Part shown: in pieces, positions 25,194 through 34,456 of the stretch
How the letters are laid out: each line of letters begins with the position of its first letter
Numbering within the stretch: position 1 is the first letter of the stretch
Assembly: GCA_023336815.1 (NCBI GenBank)
Contig: JAMBLJ010000070.1
Location: forward strand, 1-36,611
Length of the DNA: 36,611 nucleotides
DNA from: Actinomycetes bacterium
Lineage (GTDB): Bacteria; Actinomycetota; Acidimicrobiia; Spongiisociales; UBA5794
Reading direction: 5' to 3'
Position numbers and translations under genes: made by a program
The notes under the pieces: generated by a model
The model's database searches: none
Seen by the model: only the letters and a program-made list of their open reading frames with translations
What the model was told of the DNA's origin: nothing

Positions 25194-26169
25194 TCATCCA
25201 TCGGCACATGGCAACCGTCAGGCGCTCGAGGGTGACGCGATGCGTAGCTTCGGGCATTGTCTTGAGTGTGAGGTCGGCACGCGAGATCGCACCGACAGCC
25301 TGGGAAAGTGCTCCGGCATTCGCTCTCGTCCTCGCCTCCCAGATCTTCTTGGTGGCGTACGAATTAGGGTTCGCCTTTGCCCAGGTGGTGAACGTGTCGT
25401 AGTCGGGGGCGACCGATGCGAGTGACCTTTTGCGTACCTCGCCTTCAAGATAGGACAGAAAGATCAGCGGGTGCTGGTGATGGAGAAAGTCACCAAGGCG
25501 ACGGAGCGCCTGACCCTGATCGCCAGCCATGATCGCATCGCCGAGGAACCACAACGGTTCGTCAGGGCGGTTGGTGAACCGATCTTCGATGTCATCTGCT
25601 GTCACCGTCGATGATCCAACGGCGATCTGTTCCAGGGCGTTTTTCATCTGCGACGTATTGGAGCCAAACGTTTGGATCAGCGCTGACCTGGCGGCTTGAT
25701 CGATGCGGAGTCCGTTGCTCTTTGCATAGTCAGTGATCCACAAGGCTGCATCACGCTCGGTGGCAGTCTTGACCGAGGTAACCTTGCCACTTGTGGCGAC
25801 GAGCTTCTTTATCGCGGCGGGAAGCGTGCCTGCGGCAAGAAATACCGCAACTGCCTGATCCTCGTCTGCGTTCTTGAGCATCTCGGTGATGGCATCAACC
25901 TCTGCCTTCAATAGCTGCTGGGTGTCGACGATGACTACTCCGGTCTTACCACCGAACAGTGACCCCGATTGCAACGCTGGCACGATGGCATGCACCGCTT
26001 CTCGAAGCGCCGTCCCCTCCGTGGCGGCTGCTGTTCCCTTTGCCGGAACATCGACGCGCTGCGGGTCCTCGACACCTTCACTCTCGAGGATTGCCGATGC
26101 GCGCGCGAACATCTGATCACGTTCCGTTGCGCCCGCTTCTCGCGGGCCGACTATCGCGTACCAAGCCAT
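25186..26169 (-). CDS. holA: DNA polymerase III subunit delta
   Basis: A 327-residue delta subunit of the clamp loader, which opens the beta sliding clamp. Overall pattern fits HolA: N-terminal AAA+-like domain with S-L-F-G-G-K-T-G-V-V-I-V-D, a middle helical lid (T-A-T-E-R-D-A-A-L-W-I-T, R-I-D-Q-A-A-R-S-A-L) and the C-terminal collar with W-F-L-G-D-A-I-M-A-G. Sequence conservation is modest, as usual. It is downstream of comEC, the standard comEA-comEC-holA order, and the start at 26169 is 25 bp from the comEC stop. Confidence 0.88.
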   Translation of the reverse strand: MAWYAIVGPREAGATERDQMFARASAILESEGVEDPQRVDVPAKGTAAATEGTALREAVHAIVPALQSGSLFGGKTGVVIVDTQQLLKAEVDAITEMLKNADEDQAVAVFLAAGTLPAAIKKLVATSGKVTSVKTATERDAALWITDYAKSNGLRIDQAARSALIQTFGSNTSQMKNALEQIAVGSSTVTADDIEDRFTNRPDEPLWFLGDAIMAGDQGQALRRLGDFLHHQHPLIFLSYLEGEVRKRSLASVAPDYDTFTTWAKANPNSYATKKIWEARTRANAGALSQAVGAISRADLTLKTMPEATHRVTLERLTVAMCRWMSR

Positions 26170-26194
26170 CCCGACAATGTAGCGCTACAACACG

Positions 26195-28315
26195 TCATCG
26201 GGAACCCGACAGCGTCACCGCCACGTCCCCCTCGGAGAACGTTTCACGGATCTGGACACCACTCTCCCTCAGCTGAGCAAGGATGCCGCCATCGGGATGG
26301 CCGTACGTGTTCAATCCATACGAAAGTACAGCCACGCTGCCAACAACGGCCCCGATCCACCGAGCGGAAGAGCTGGAAGAGCCGTGGTGGGGAACAACAA
26401 GGATGTCCGGCTTGACCCGGGGAAGCTCAGCCTGACCGATGGCCTCGATATCGCCAGGTATCAGGGCAGATCGTTCGGAACGTGCGAGGATCACAATGGA
26501 TCCGTCATTGTCGGATGCGTAGCGGCGTGACGGGCTCAGAACCTCAATAGCGATCCCGCCGATCACGGTGCGGTGCCCTGCGGCAACCCCGCGAACGGGT
26601 ATCGCTGCCGCCGACGCGGCGGCGATGACGTTCGCCAGCAGATCGGACGGGTTGGCATACCGGGATACCCAGACCTCACCAACCTCGTACGACGTGACCA
26701 CCTCGATGAGACCCGCAACATGGTCCGCATCTCCGTGCGTGGCAACGACAACATCGATTCGGGACACGGCTTGGCGACGAAGCGCTTGGTCGATCAGTCT
26801 CGGCGAAGGACCGCCGTCGATGAGCATCGTCCTGCCGCCAGGGTCACGGAGCAAGATCGCGTCGCCCTGACCTATATCAAGCACAGTCATCGTTGGCATC
26901 GTCGGCCACGGACTGGGACCGCTCGCCGTGAGTCCGGCAACAAGTACCGCGATAGCAACACCGAGTGGGCGGGTGAACCTCAAACCGATCGTCGCTCCGA
27001 GCAATACGACGCCGATGATCGCTACACCACCCAGCTGTGGCCCACTCGCAACCAACCGCGCGATCATCAACACCGCGGACGCCGCCCCTGCAGCTACCGG
27101 TTCGAAGACGCCGCCCACGAGCGAGAGCCCACCGGCAACAGTTGCGATGGTTACCAGCGGAGCAACCAGCAGGTTCGCGACAGGAGCGAGCAGAGGCATC
27201 GTCCCGAATACGATGATCACGATCGGCGCGACAGCCAACTGCGCTGCCACAGTCACGAACAACGATGTCCACAACCACGCGGGTTTCCGCCCACGAGCGA
27301 GGCCAACACCTACGAGTACGCCAGCGGTGGCAGCGACCGACAATTGAAAGCCGACCGAGCCTAGAAGGTCGCCCGAAACAAGCAGAAGAGTCGTCACAGC
27401 AACACCAAGCGCCATCCAGGGGTCGACCGGTATACCAACAACAGATCCGAAGAGCGGAACTGCCGTCATCGCGGATGCGCGTACCACCGATGGTTCCCAA
27501 CGAGTGACAACAATGAACACCCCGAGGCCGATCGCACCGATGATCGCCCGAGCCCTGGGATGAACAGCCAGCGGAGCGGCAACGATCCACCAGCCAAGCA
27601 TGAAAACGGCGACGTTGGAGCCTGAAACCGCGACGAAGTGTGCAAGACCACTTCGCCTCAAGTTCTCGACATCGCGAGCGCTCAACCGCCTCGTGTCACC
27701 GATCAGGAACCCGGTGATGAGACCATCCGTCGAAGACGACCCATCGAAAACCACCTGGACACGGCTGCGCAAGGAATTGCCAACGACAAGAAGCGGATTC
27801 ATGCTCGCATCCACATTCAGGATCGTCACGATATCCATCGTTCCGGCAACGACCTCGTCTCGCACCCGGCGCGTGCCAGGCCGGAGACGTCCAAACGCCT
27901 CAACCGTCGCACCTGCCTCGATCCCTCCCAAACCAACGATCGCAAGACGCGGACCCGACCACGAAGCTCCATCGATCGAGAGCGGCTCGCCGACAGAGAT
28001 CCCGTAGGCGTTCGCGCTCTCGTCCTCCACCAAGCGAAACACAAGCGTTGCTGAACGCTGCGGTACATCGGCAGTCACCGTGGCAGTCAATCTCGTCGCC
28101 GCAACCAGACCCGACACCGATCCCAGCATGAGGAACACGGTGGCGGCTGCAACGAGGGACCACTTACGCCGGGTCGCACAAACCACGATCACACCCACGG
28201 CCAACGCCAGGACGATGGGACGTCCACTTCCAAGAACCCCGACCGCTGTTGCCATGGCAGCAAGAAGCGTCCATTGTGCAGGAACCGTCGGAACGATCGC
28301 TTCGTATCGAGTCAT
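26195..28315 (-). CDS. comEC: ComEC/Rec2-type DNA uptake channel protein
   Basis: About 706 residues. Several N-terminal transmembrane helices precede the competence domain (G-L-I-T-G-F-L-I-G-D, H-F-V-A-V-S-G-S-N-V-A and further helices). A C-terminal metallo-beta-lactamase-like domain begins at V-L-D-I-G-Q-G-D-A-I-L-L, with A-T-H-G-D-A-D-H-V-A-G, N-D-G-S and P-H-H-G-S motifs. ComEC forms the membrane channel for single-stranded DNA during transformation, and the lactamase-like domain is thought to degrade the other strand. The ATG at 28315 is chosen. A TTG at 28327 with GGTAGG six bases upstream is a credible alternative. An open frame continues to 28501, but that part lies in comEA. The metal site looks intact. 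Confidence 0.92.
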   Translation of the reverse strand: MTRYEAIVPTVPAQWTLLAAMATAVGVLGSGRPIVLALAVGVIVVCATRRKWSLVAAATVFLMLGSVSGLVAATRLTATVTADVPQRSATLVFRLVEDESANAYGISVGEPLSIDGASWSGPRLAIVGLGGIEAGATVEAFGRLRPGTRRVRDEVVAGTMDIVTILNVDASMNPLLVVGNSLRSRVQVVFDGSSSTDGLITGFLIGDTRRLSARDVENLRRSGLAHFVAVSGSNVAVFMLGWWIVAAPLAVHPRARAIIGAIGLGVFIVVTRWEPSVVRASAMTAVPLFGSVVGIPVDPWMALGVAVTTLLLVSGDLLGSVGFQLSVAATAGVLVGVGLARGRKPAWLWTSLFVTVAAQLAVAPIVIIVFGTMPLLAPVANLLVAPLVTIATVAGGLSLVGGVFEPVAAGAASAVLMIARLVASGPQLGGVAIIGVVLLGATIGLRFTRPLGVAIAVLVAGLTASGPSPWPTMPTMTVLDIGQGDAILLRDPGGRTMLIDGGPSPRLIDQALRRQAVSRIDVVVATHGDADHVAGLIEVVTSYEVGEVWVSRYANPSDLLANVIAAASAAAIPVRGVAAGHRTVIGGIAIEVLSPSRRYASDNDGSIVILARSERSALIPGDIEAIGQAELPRVKPDILVVPHHGSSSSSARWIGAVVGSVAVLSYGLNTYGHPDGGILAQLRESGVQIRETFSEGDVAVTLSGSR

Positions 28316-28355
28316 GAGGGCCGACAAGGCGAACCTACCAACCTCGTTGGCTGTG

Positions 28356-28916
28356 TCAGGGATACACGATCCCATCCCGCATGCCCGCGAGCTTTGCCTC
28401 GCCGATTCCGGGCACATCGAGTAGATCCTCAACCGCCACGAACGGCCCGTTCGCATCCCGAAACGACACGATCCGCAACGCAAGCACCGGACCAACACCA
28501 TCGAGTTCCTGGAGCTGGTCGGCGGTCGCCTGGTTCAGATCCAGACCCTTGCCTTGCCTCGTCGCCTCGCGCTGGCCATCGTCGGTGGTCGAGGGAACCG
28601 CGATCTGCTCACCGTCGCGTACAGGAGCCGCAAGATTGATCCTCGAGAGATCTGCATCTGATGTTGCACCTCCGACGGCAGCGACCGCATCCGCGATCCT
28701 GGCTTGCGAACCAACCCGTGCGACCCCTGGGCGAACGACGGCACCTGACACATGCACGGTGATCACGCTCGAGGGAGGCGCGATATCAGTCGCAACCGGG
28801 CTGGCGGGTGGTGATTGTTCGGGACCCAGACCAAACCAAAGTGCACCACCCAAAAGGATGAGGATCCCAACACCAGCAACGGTGAGTTGTAGGTTGAGCG
28901 GATTGCGCGACTCCAC
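28356..28916 (-). CDS. comEA: ComEA-like DNA-binding competence protein
   Basis: About 186 residues: a transmembrane anchor (about 10-30), then a Pro/Ser linker, an SLBB domain (about 50-108, V-H-V-S-G-A-V-V-R-P-G-V) and a C-terminal double helix-hairpin-helix (about 125-186, D-L-N-Q-A-T-A-D-Q-L-Q-E-L-D-G-V-G-P and L-L-D-V-P-G-I-G). ComEA binds incoming double-stranded DNA and passes it to ComEC. The GTG at 28916 has GGAGAACT directly upstream. The longer GTG at 28934 lacks a ribosome binding site and would sit almost at the predicted transcription start. It is 40 bp upstream of comEC. Confidence 0.9.
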   Translation of the reverse strand: MESRNPLNLQLTVAGVGILILLGGALWFGLGPEQSPPASPVATDIAPPSSVITVHVSGAVVRPGVARVGSQARIADAVAAVGGATSDADLSRINLAAPVRDGEQIAVPSTTDDGQREATRQGKGLDLNQATADQLQELDGVGPVLALRIVSFRDANGPFVAVEDLLDVPGIGEAKLAGMRDGIVYP

Positions 28917-28943
28917 AGTTCTCCAGCACCGCACCGCACAACA

Positions 28944-28972
28944 TTTCTATCGCACTGATGTCACGAAATCAA
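28944..28972 (-). promoter_or_regulatory. Candidate sigma70 promoter for comEA-comEC-holA
   Basis: On the minus strand TTGATT (28967-28972) and TAGAAA (28944-28949) are separated by exactly 17 bp, each matching four of six consensus positions. Predicted transcription would begin near 28937, about 20 bases before the preferred comEA start. Confidence 0.4.
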
Positions 28973-28980
28973 GATGGTCG

Positions 28981-29766
28981 CTATGTGAACAGTCTGATAA
29001 TGCCTTCGATTTGGTCGAGCTGTTTGTCCGACCATTCGAGGAGTTCTTCTCCATACAGAATGGAGATCGCTGCGAGCATGTTGATACCACTGTGAAGCGC
29101 TATCGGTAGCGACAGATCGCCCTTCCATGTCGCTGCCCAGGCCAATGCAACTCCGAGCAGGAACAATCCGGGAATGACAGCGATCGCGTTGGGATCGAGT
29201 AGATGGACGCCCGCGAACACCGCAGCAGAGACGATGATCGTCAGCCACTTTGACATCCACCGTGACAGCGCAGACAAGAGCATCCCTCGAAATATCACCT
29301 CCTCGATCAGCGGAGCACCAACCGCTACAGCAACGAATACTGCCAGCTGTTCGATGATCGTTTCGGATTGGGCTGCCACCTCGGCAACACCCTGCTCTGG
29401 TGGACCATCAGGAAAGAGCCAGAAGACCAACGGTGCGGTGATCAGCGCTATCGCTATCTGAAGCCCCATGCCAGCTGGCACACCCCACCAGTCGCGGCCC
29501 CGGACGACAAGACCCACATCGGTCGCCAGTGAACCGGTAGCCTTGCGCCGAGAGATCACCCAGACAACACCGAAGCTTGCAAGAACCTGACCGCCGAAGA
29601 TCAACGAGAATCCGATCGGCGATAGTGGATCGGCTCCGAATGATGCGACCAGGACACCGGCGACGATGGCGCCAAGGATCCCTGCACCGAAGGCAGCCGC
29701 GACATCCCACAAAGTCCACGGCGCGTCTGGCAGGAATCGCCTTGTCTGGCGGTCGATCGATGTCAC
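28981..29766 (-). CDS. CPBP-family intramembrane metalloprotease
   Basis: A 261-residue protein with about seven hydrophobic segments and the three CPBP (Abi/CAAX prenyl endopeptidase-like) motifs: E155-E156-x3-R160 (I-E-E-V-I-F-R), H188 in F-A-G-V-H, and H225-x3-N229 in H-S-G-I-N. The family includes Rce1-type glutamate proteases in the membrane and proteins linked to bacteriocin self-immunity. The GTG at 29766 overlaps the stop of the upstream HExxH gene (GTGA), so the two are translated together. An open frame extends further upstream but has no CPBP features there. The substrate is unknown. Confidence 0.88.
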   Translation of the reverse strand: MTSIDRQTRRFLPDAPWTLWDVAAAFGAGILGAIVAGVLVASFGADPLSPIGFSLIFGGQVLASFGVVWVISRRKATGSLATDVGLVVRGRDWWGVPAGMGLQIAIALITAPLVFWLFPDGPPEQGVAEVAAQSETIIEQLAVFVAVAVGAPLIEEVIFRGMLLSALSRWMSKWLTIIVSAAVFAGVHLLDPNAIAVIPGLFLLGVALAWAATWKGDLSLPIALHSGINMLAAISILYGEELLEWSDKQLDQIEGIIRLFT

Positions 29767-30155
29767 GCAGCGAGGCTTTCGTATTGGCTTGCTGCGTCGT
29801 AGGCAGCATGTTCGAACCCGATTCCACGATATGCAGCATCGTGTCCGATGCCGAGCATCCTCAACCTGACGTAGTCTGATAGATATCGGGCGCTGAAGCA
29901 GAACACTCCGTTGTCCCTCCACTGCGAAACGTGTACCAACTCGTGCACCAGGAGGACGGGGTCGGATCCGGCAACAACAGCGTCATAGTGAGCCGCGTTG
30001 ATGAAGACGGTTCGATTAAGCGTGATCGCTTGAACACGTCGGCCTAGGATCGCTCGCAGGACGGTCGGCATGCGGCGAAGGCGGACACCGGTCGTTTCGA
30101 GTGCGACGATATTCAGCCCGGCACGACGGACAGCGACATCAGCTTGGACGATCAC
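29763..30155 (-). CDS. Small HExxH putative zinc metallopeptidase-like protein
   Basis: A 130-residue protein with H71-E-L-V-H75 in the context V-H-E-L-V-H-V-S-Q-W, a stretch with A-R-Y-L-x-D-Y, and then G-F-E115-H-A-A-Y. The spacing fits a minimal gluzincin-like site, H-E-x-x-H plus a downstream Glu. It has no signal peptide or membrane segment that I can see. The start GTG overlaps the leuS stop (GTGA), and its own stop overlaps the CPBP gene start, so leuS, this gene and the CPBP gene appear to form a coupled unit. Whether it is an active peptidase is not known. Confidence 0.7.
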   Translation of the reverse strand: MIVQADVAVRRAGLNIVALETTGVRLRRMPTVLRAILGRRVQAITLNRTVFINAAHYDAVVAGSDPVLLVHELVHVSQWRDNGVFCFSARYLSDYVRLRMLGIGHDAAYRGIGFEHAAYDAASQYESLAA

Positions 30156-32887
30156 ACCACGATGCTCAGTACGTTCGGAAGACGTGCGATGACCTTCCGC
30201 GGCTCGGATCCACCGGTGTGGGCCATCACACGCTCTGATGCCAGCGCGATGGCTACGGCCTCTGACTCGATGATGTTCACCGGCACCTCGATGCGGTCAC
30301 GAACCTTGCCGTTGATCTGGACGACCATCGTTGCAGTGTCCTCTGCAATGAGAGACTCGTCATACGCTGGCCAGTCGGCGTTGATGAGGAACCCATCATG
30401 TCCGAGTCGATGCCATAACTCGTCGCTGATATGGGGGGCAAGTGGCGCAAGGAGACGTGGCAAAACACTGGCGACGTCGGATGGGACAGCCGTCTCAGCA
30501 ACGAGAGCGTTGTTGAGTTCGAAGAGTCGAGCCATTGCGGTATTGAAGTGCAGATTCTCCATGTCGGTTGTCACCGCCTCGATGGTTCTATGAAGCAACA
30601 CAGCAAGCTCACCGCTGGCTGGCTCCTCAGACACGAGCATCTCCCCCGTTTCTTCGTCGACGAAGTTCCTCCAAAGACGTTGCAGGAAACGGTGCACACC
30701 CACGATGTCGCGTGTCGACCAGGGTCGTGAGGTATCGAGCGGACCCATGAACATCTCGTACAGACGGAGCGTGTCGACCCCATATTCGTCGAACATGTCG
30801 TCGGGGTTCACCGAGTTCTTCAAGGACTTCCCCATCTTGCCGTATAGCCGGTTGACCGGTTCTCCGTTGTGGGTAAAGGCCCCGCTGCTCTCAACGACCT
30901 CTTCTGCAGGTACATAGACACCACGCTGGTCCTGGAAGGCATCAGCAAGGATGTAACCCTGGTTGAACAGTTTTCCGAACGGTTCTTTCGTCGACACGTG
31001 ACCGAGGTCGTTGAGAACCTTGTGCCAGAACCTGGCGTACAGCAAGTGAAGCACGGCATGTTCTACGCCACCGACATACAGGTCCACGCCGTGCTCACCC
31101 ATCCAGTACCGCTCTGCCTCGGGTGACACGAGTACCTCGGTGTTGGTCGGATCCAGGTACCTCAGGTAGTACCAGCACGACCCAGCCCATTGGGGCATCG
31201 TGTTGAGCTCGCGTGTGTACCGGATGCCATCGATCTCAACGTACTTCCATTCATCGGTTGCGTTCGAAAGCGTCGGGGTCGGTTCGGCGTTCTCGTCGTT
31301 CGATGCATGAGGTCTGTAATCATCTACCTCGGGCAGCCGGAGCGGGAGTTCGTCGTCCGGCACCGCGCGAAGCTCTCCGTTGGGCCCGTGAAGGATCGGG
31401 ATCGGTTCACCCCAGTATCGCTGACGAGAGAACAGCCAGTCGCGCAGTTTGTAGGTGATCGTGCCTTCGCCGTGACCGTTCACTTCGAGCCATTGGATGA
31501 TCCGGGCTTTGGCTGCTGCAATTCCTAGCCCGTCGAGAAAACCTGAGTTGATCGCAGGACCTTGACCGGTGTAAGCATCACCCTCGAACTCTCTGGGTGG
31601 CTGCACCGTACGCACGATCGGTAGATCGAAAAGCTCGGCGAACTCCCAGTCACGTTCATCCTGTCCGGGCACGGCCATGATCGCTCCGGTTCCGTATCCC
31701 ATAAGAACGTAGTCGGCTACGAAGATCGGGACCGGTTCGCCAGTGAGCGGATTGACGGCGTGAGCGCCGGTGAATACACCCGTCTTCTCACGGTCCTCGA
31801 CCTGACGATCGAGCTCGGACTTGCGCGAGGCAGCAAGACGATATGCCTCTACCGCCGTCCTCGGGTCACCGATTCCGAGCGTCCACTTCGAATTCGTACC
31901 ATCCGGCCACTCGGTAGGTGTGATCTCATCAACGATGGGATGCTCCGGTGCAACGACCATGTAGGTCGCGCCGAATACGGTGTCGGGTCTCGTTGTGAAG
32001 ACGCGGAGATGTGTGTGGCCGGAAACAGGGAACAGGATGTTCGCACCCTCGGACCGACCGATCCAATTTCTCTGCATCGTCTTGACCGACTCAGGCCAAT
32101 CGACGAGGTCAAGTTCGTCTATCAGCCGGTCGGCATAGGCGGTGATACGCAACATCCATTGGCGCAGCGGTCGACGAAAGACCGGATGGTTACCTCTATC
32201 CGATCGACCCTCAGGTGTGACCTCCTCGTTAGCCAGCACCGTGCCCAGGGCGGGACACCAGTTGACCGGGACCTCGTCGATGTAGGCGAGCCGTTGACTG
32301 TCGAGATACGCCGTTCGGTCGTCCCCCATGAGGTTTCGCCAAGCCACACCATCTGCGTCCCTCGCCCCTTCCTCGAGTTCAGTCACCAGTTCCGAGATCG
32401 GACGCGCCCTCTGCTGGGACTCGTCGAACCATGCGCCGAAGAGTTGGAGAAAGATCCACTGCGTCCACCGGTAATAATCGGGATCCGTGGTTGCGATGCT
32501 TCTGTCCCAGTCGTACGAGAACCCGAAGGCTTTGAGCTGGCGGGTGTAGTTCGCTATGTTCTTCTCGGTTGTGATCCTCGGGTGGATGCCGGTCTCGACC
32601 GCGTACTGCTCGGCAGGAAGACCGAACGAGTCGAACCCCATCGGATGAAGCACATTCGCACCCCGCATGCGGTGGTAGCGTGAATAGATGTCGGTTCCGA
32701 TGTAGCCGAGAGGATGGCCGACGTGGAGACCTGCTCCAGAGGGATACGGGAACATGTCGAGGATGTACTTCTTCGGCTTTGCATCGTCGAAGTGTTCGTC
32801 GCCGGGATTCGGAACGCGGTGAGCTCCGTGGTCAGCCCAGCGTTGCTGCCACCGGTCCTCGATCTCTCGAAAGTTGTACCCGGTCAT
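30152..32887 (-). CDS. leuS: Leucyl-tRNA synthetase
   Basis: A 911-residue class Ia synthetase. The N-terminal core has the HIGH-type motif H55-V-G-H58 within P-Y-P-S-G-A-G-L-H-V-G-H. The CP1 editing domain is present (T-T-R-P-D-T-V-F-G, and the D-E-R-D region). The signature K-M-G-K-S-L-K-N (a variant of KMSKS seen in other bacterial LeuRS), the anticodon-binding domain and a C-terminal V-V-Q-I-N-G-K-V-R-D segment follow. It attaches leucine to tRNA-Leu and edits mischarged products. It lies 57 bp downstream of the ProA-like gene, with no T-box structure seen. Its stop overlaps the HExxH gene. Confidence 0.97.
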   Translation of the reverse strand: MTGYNFREIEDRWQQRWADHGAHRVPNPGDEHFDDAKPKKYILDMFPYPSGAGLHVGHPLGYIGTDIYSRYHRMRGANVLHPMGFDSFGLPAEQYAVETGIHPRITTEKNIANYTRQLKAFGFSYDWDRSIATTDPDYYRWTQWIFLQLFGAWFDESQQRARPISELVTELEEGARDADGVAWRNLMGDDRTAYLDSQRLAYIDEVPVNWCPALGTVLANEEVTPEGRSDRGNHPVFRRPLRQWMLRITAYADRLIDELDLVDWPESVKTMQRNWIGRSEGANILFPVSGHTHLRVFTTRPDTVFGATYMVVAPEHPIVDEITPTEWPDGTNSKWTLGIGDPRTAVEAYRLAASRKSELDRQVEDREKTGVFTGAHAVNPLTGEPVPIFVADYVLMGYGTGAIMAVPGQDERDWEFAELFDLPIVRTVQPPREFEGDAYTGQGPAINSGFLDGLGIAAAKARIIQWLEVNGHGEGTITYKLRDWLFSRQRYWGEPIPILHGPNGELRAVPDDELPLRLPEVDDYRPHASNDENAEPTPTLSNATDEWKYVEIDGIRYTRELNTMPQWAGSCWYYLRYLDPTNTEVLVSPEAERYWMGEHGVDLYVGGVEHAVLHLLYARFWHKVLNDLGHVSTKEPFGKLFNQGYILADAFQDQRGVYVPAEEVVESSGAFTHNGEPVNRLYGKMGKSLKNSVNPDDMFDEYGVDTLRLYEMFMGPLDTSRPWSTRDIVGVHRFLQRLWRNFVDEETGEMLVSEEPASGELAVLLHRTIEAVTTDMENLHFNTAMARLFELNNALVAETAVPSDVASVLPRLLAPLAPHISDELWHRLGHDGFLINADWPAYDESLIAEDTATMVVQINGKVRDRIEVPVNIIESEAVAIALASERVMAHTGGSEPRKVIARLPNVLSIVV

Positions 32888-32944
32888 CGAACTCCTTGTG
32901 AACGCGCAATCGTAGCGCCCTTATGCCACGAGGAAAGATTCCGA

Positions 32945-34450
32945 TCAGCGGCCGAGGTCGAGGTCGTCCTGGATCACTCTCGTGCGTACGGTGAATGCGG
33001 CATCACCCGAGAGGATCCCACCCCTCCCGAAGAGCCTTCCACTTTGCCAGTTGGAAAGTCCGAGTTCGGGTTTGTTCAACGCGTACTGCCCATCAACCCA
33101 GCGGGTGAAGCCGTTCCCCACGAACGGAGCGTCGATCGCACCAAAGAACGCTTCCTGTTCCTGGGAATCGGATGAGATCAACGAAGCGGCGAACCTTGGG
33201 CTGTAGGTATTGAACCAGTTCACTGCTTGGGCGACGTCGTCAACCACCACGAGTGTCACTTCGGGGCTGTCCTCCCATTCCCACTCGTCTCCGATACGGT
33301 CAAGTGGGATAGATTCCGCCTGAGGTTCGATCACGTCACCCTGGGCACGCGCTATCGGGACACGCCGGTTGAACCAGTCCTGAGGAACTGCATCTACGTC
33401 TGCCTCAAGGACATGCAGTTTTGCGTTCGTGCCCCTCCGTGCCCCTGCCCGTTCGATCGCTTCGAGAATGACCGGGATGAGCTGGCCCGCAAGCGGTCTC
33501 GGGACACACACGGTATTCAGAGTGTTGCAGACCTTGCGATCCAGCGAGTGATACACCGCGGCACCAAGATCTAGCGGCTCCGCATGGAAACCTGCAACGA
33601 TCCATGCCCCGCCTGTCCCGTGAAGGCTGACCGCGTTTCCCGCCTGTCTGGCAACCGCACCGAGACGCTGGGTTGCAGTACCCGACCCTCTCGCTACAGC
33701 TAGCGCCAAGCGATCATCATGCATCATCGCGAGACCGGCCTCGCGGTCAGAACTCGCTACGAGCGTCGCCGCACCGACGGGGAGACCCGACATGACAAGC
33801 GCCGGATCGAGGGCATGTTCGACGATCGCCTCAGCGGTGCCGAGCGCATCCGATCCGATACGAAACACGACCGTGTTCCCACCTCGCAATACACCGGTCG
33901 CATCTGCGAACACGTTCGGTCGACCTTCGAACACGAACCCGATAACCCCAAGACCATCAACGATCTGTTCGACCCTCCATGATCCGTGATCGACGGAGTC
34001 GACGATCCGTCTGCGACCGGTTGGAGCGGCACCCCAGCCCTCTAGACCATCGATCATACCTCGACGCATCGCATCGTTGAGGGTGAGACGGGTAACTGAT
34101 CGACCAGCATCGCGAGCGCGTTCGATGTCCGACTCGTTCGCTGTGTTGATCCGATCGAATACGACGTCATTCCCAAGCCGATCGGCGAAGGCGTGATAGA
34201 ACTCGGTGATCTGATCATCCGACACAGAACCCATCAGGGCAAAGGCGTTGTATGCACGGGTCACCGCAGACCTCGCGACCTCCATCGCTGCCAACGGAAT
34301 ATGGATCAGCTCGCCAGTGTCCTGACGGACGATCAGCGAGTCGCCATCTGTGAAGGATTCGGCAAGGGCGGACGAGACGTTCGTGACATGCGACCCACCC
34401 CATACGATGGGCATGCCTGCCTCGAGCGACCGGAGGGGCCGGGTGGCCAT
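32945..34450 (-). CDS. Divergent ProA-like aldehyde dehydrogenase
   Basis: A 501-residue member of the aldehyde dehydrogenase superfamily closest to glutamate-5-semialdehyde dehydrogenase (ProA). L-G-V-I-G-F-V-F-E-G-R-P-N-V (167-180) matches the ProA nucleotide-binding region, and C308 in K-V-C-N-T-L-N-T matches the catalytic Cys block. About 55 N-terminal residues are extra compared with typical ProA (about 415-430), and the C-terminus (R-G-G-I-L-S-G-D-A-A-F-T-V-R) departs from the usual ending. proB and obg, the usual neighbours, are absent. It could be the proline-pathway enzyme or a paralogue with another substrate. The start may instead be an ATG at 34414, preceded by GAGGCAGG. It follows apt by 6 bp. 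Confidence 0.75.
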   Translation of the reverse strand: MATRPLRSLEAGMPIVWGGSHVTNVSSALAESFTDGDSLIVRQDTGELIHIPLAAMEVARSAVTRAYNAFALMGSVSDDQITEFYHAFADRLGNDVVFDRINTANESDIERARDAGRSVTRLTLNDAMRRGMIDGLEGWGAAPTGRRRIVDSVDHGSWRVEQIVDGLGVIGFVFEGRPNVFADATGVLRGGNTVVFRIGSDALGTAEAIVEHALDPALVMSGLPVGAATLVASSDREAGLAMMHDDRLALAVARGSGTATQRLGAVARQAGNAVSLHGTGGAWIVAGFHAEPLDLGAAVYHSLDRKVCNTLNTVCVPRPLAGQLIPVILEAIERAGARRGTNAKLHVLEADVDAVPQDWFNRRVPIARAQGDVIEPQAESIPLDRIGDEWEWEDSPEVTLVVVDDVAQAVNWFNTYSPRFAASLISSDSQEQEAFFGAIDAPFVGNGFTRWVDGQYALNKPELGLSNWQSGRLFGRGGILSGDAAFTVRTRVIQDDLDLGR

Positions 34451-34456
34451 GTCGCG

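Noticed and set aside
28316-28501. An upstream extension of comEC starting near 28501
   Set aside because: It would lie inside comEA on the same strand and has no family similarity before residue 63.
31760-32683. A 307-codon open frame antisense to leuS
   Set aside because: leuS is intact in this interval with all its motifs. The antisense frame is a codon-bias shadow.
32888-32944. A T-box leader for leuS
   Set aside because: The gap is only 57 bp with no T-box sequence or specifier stem.
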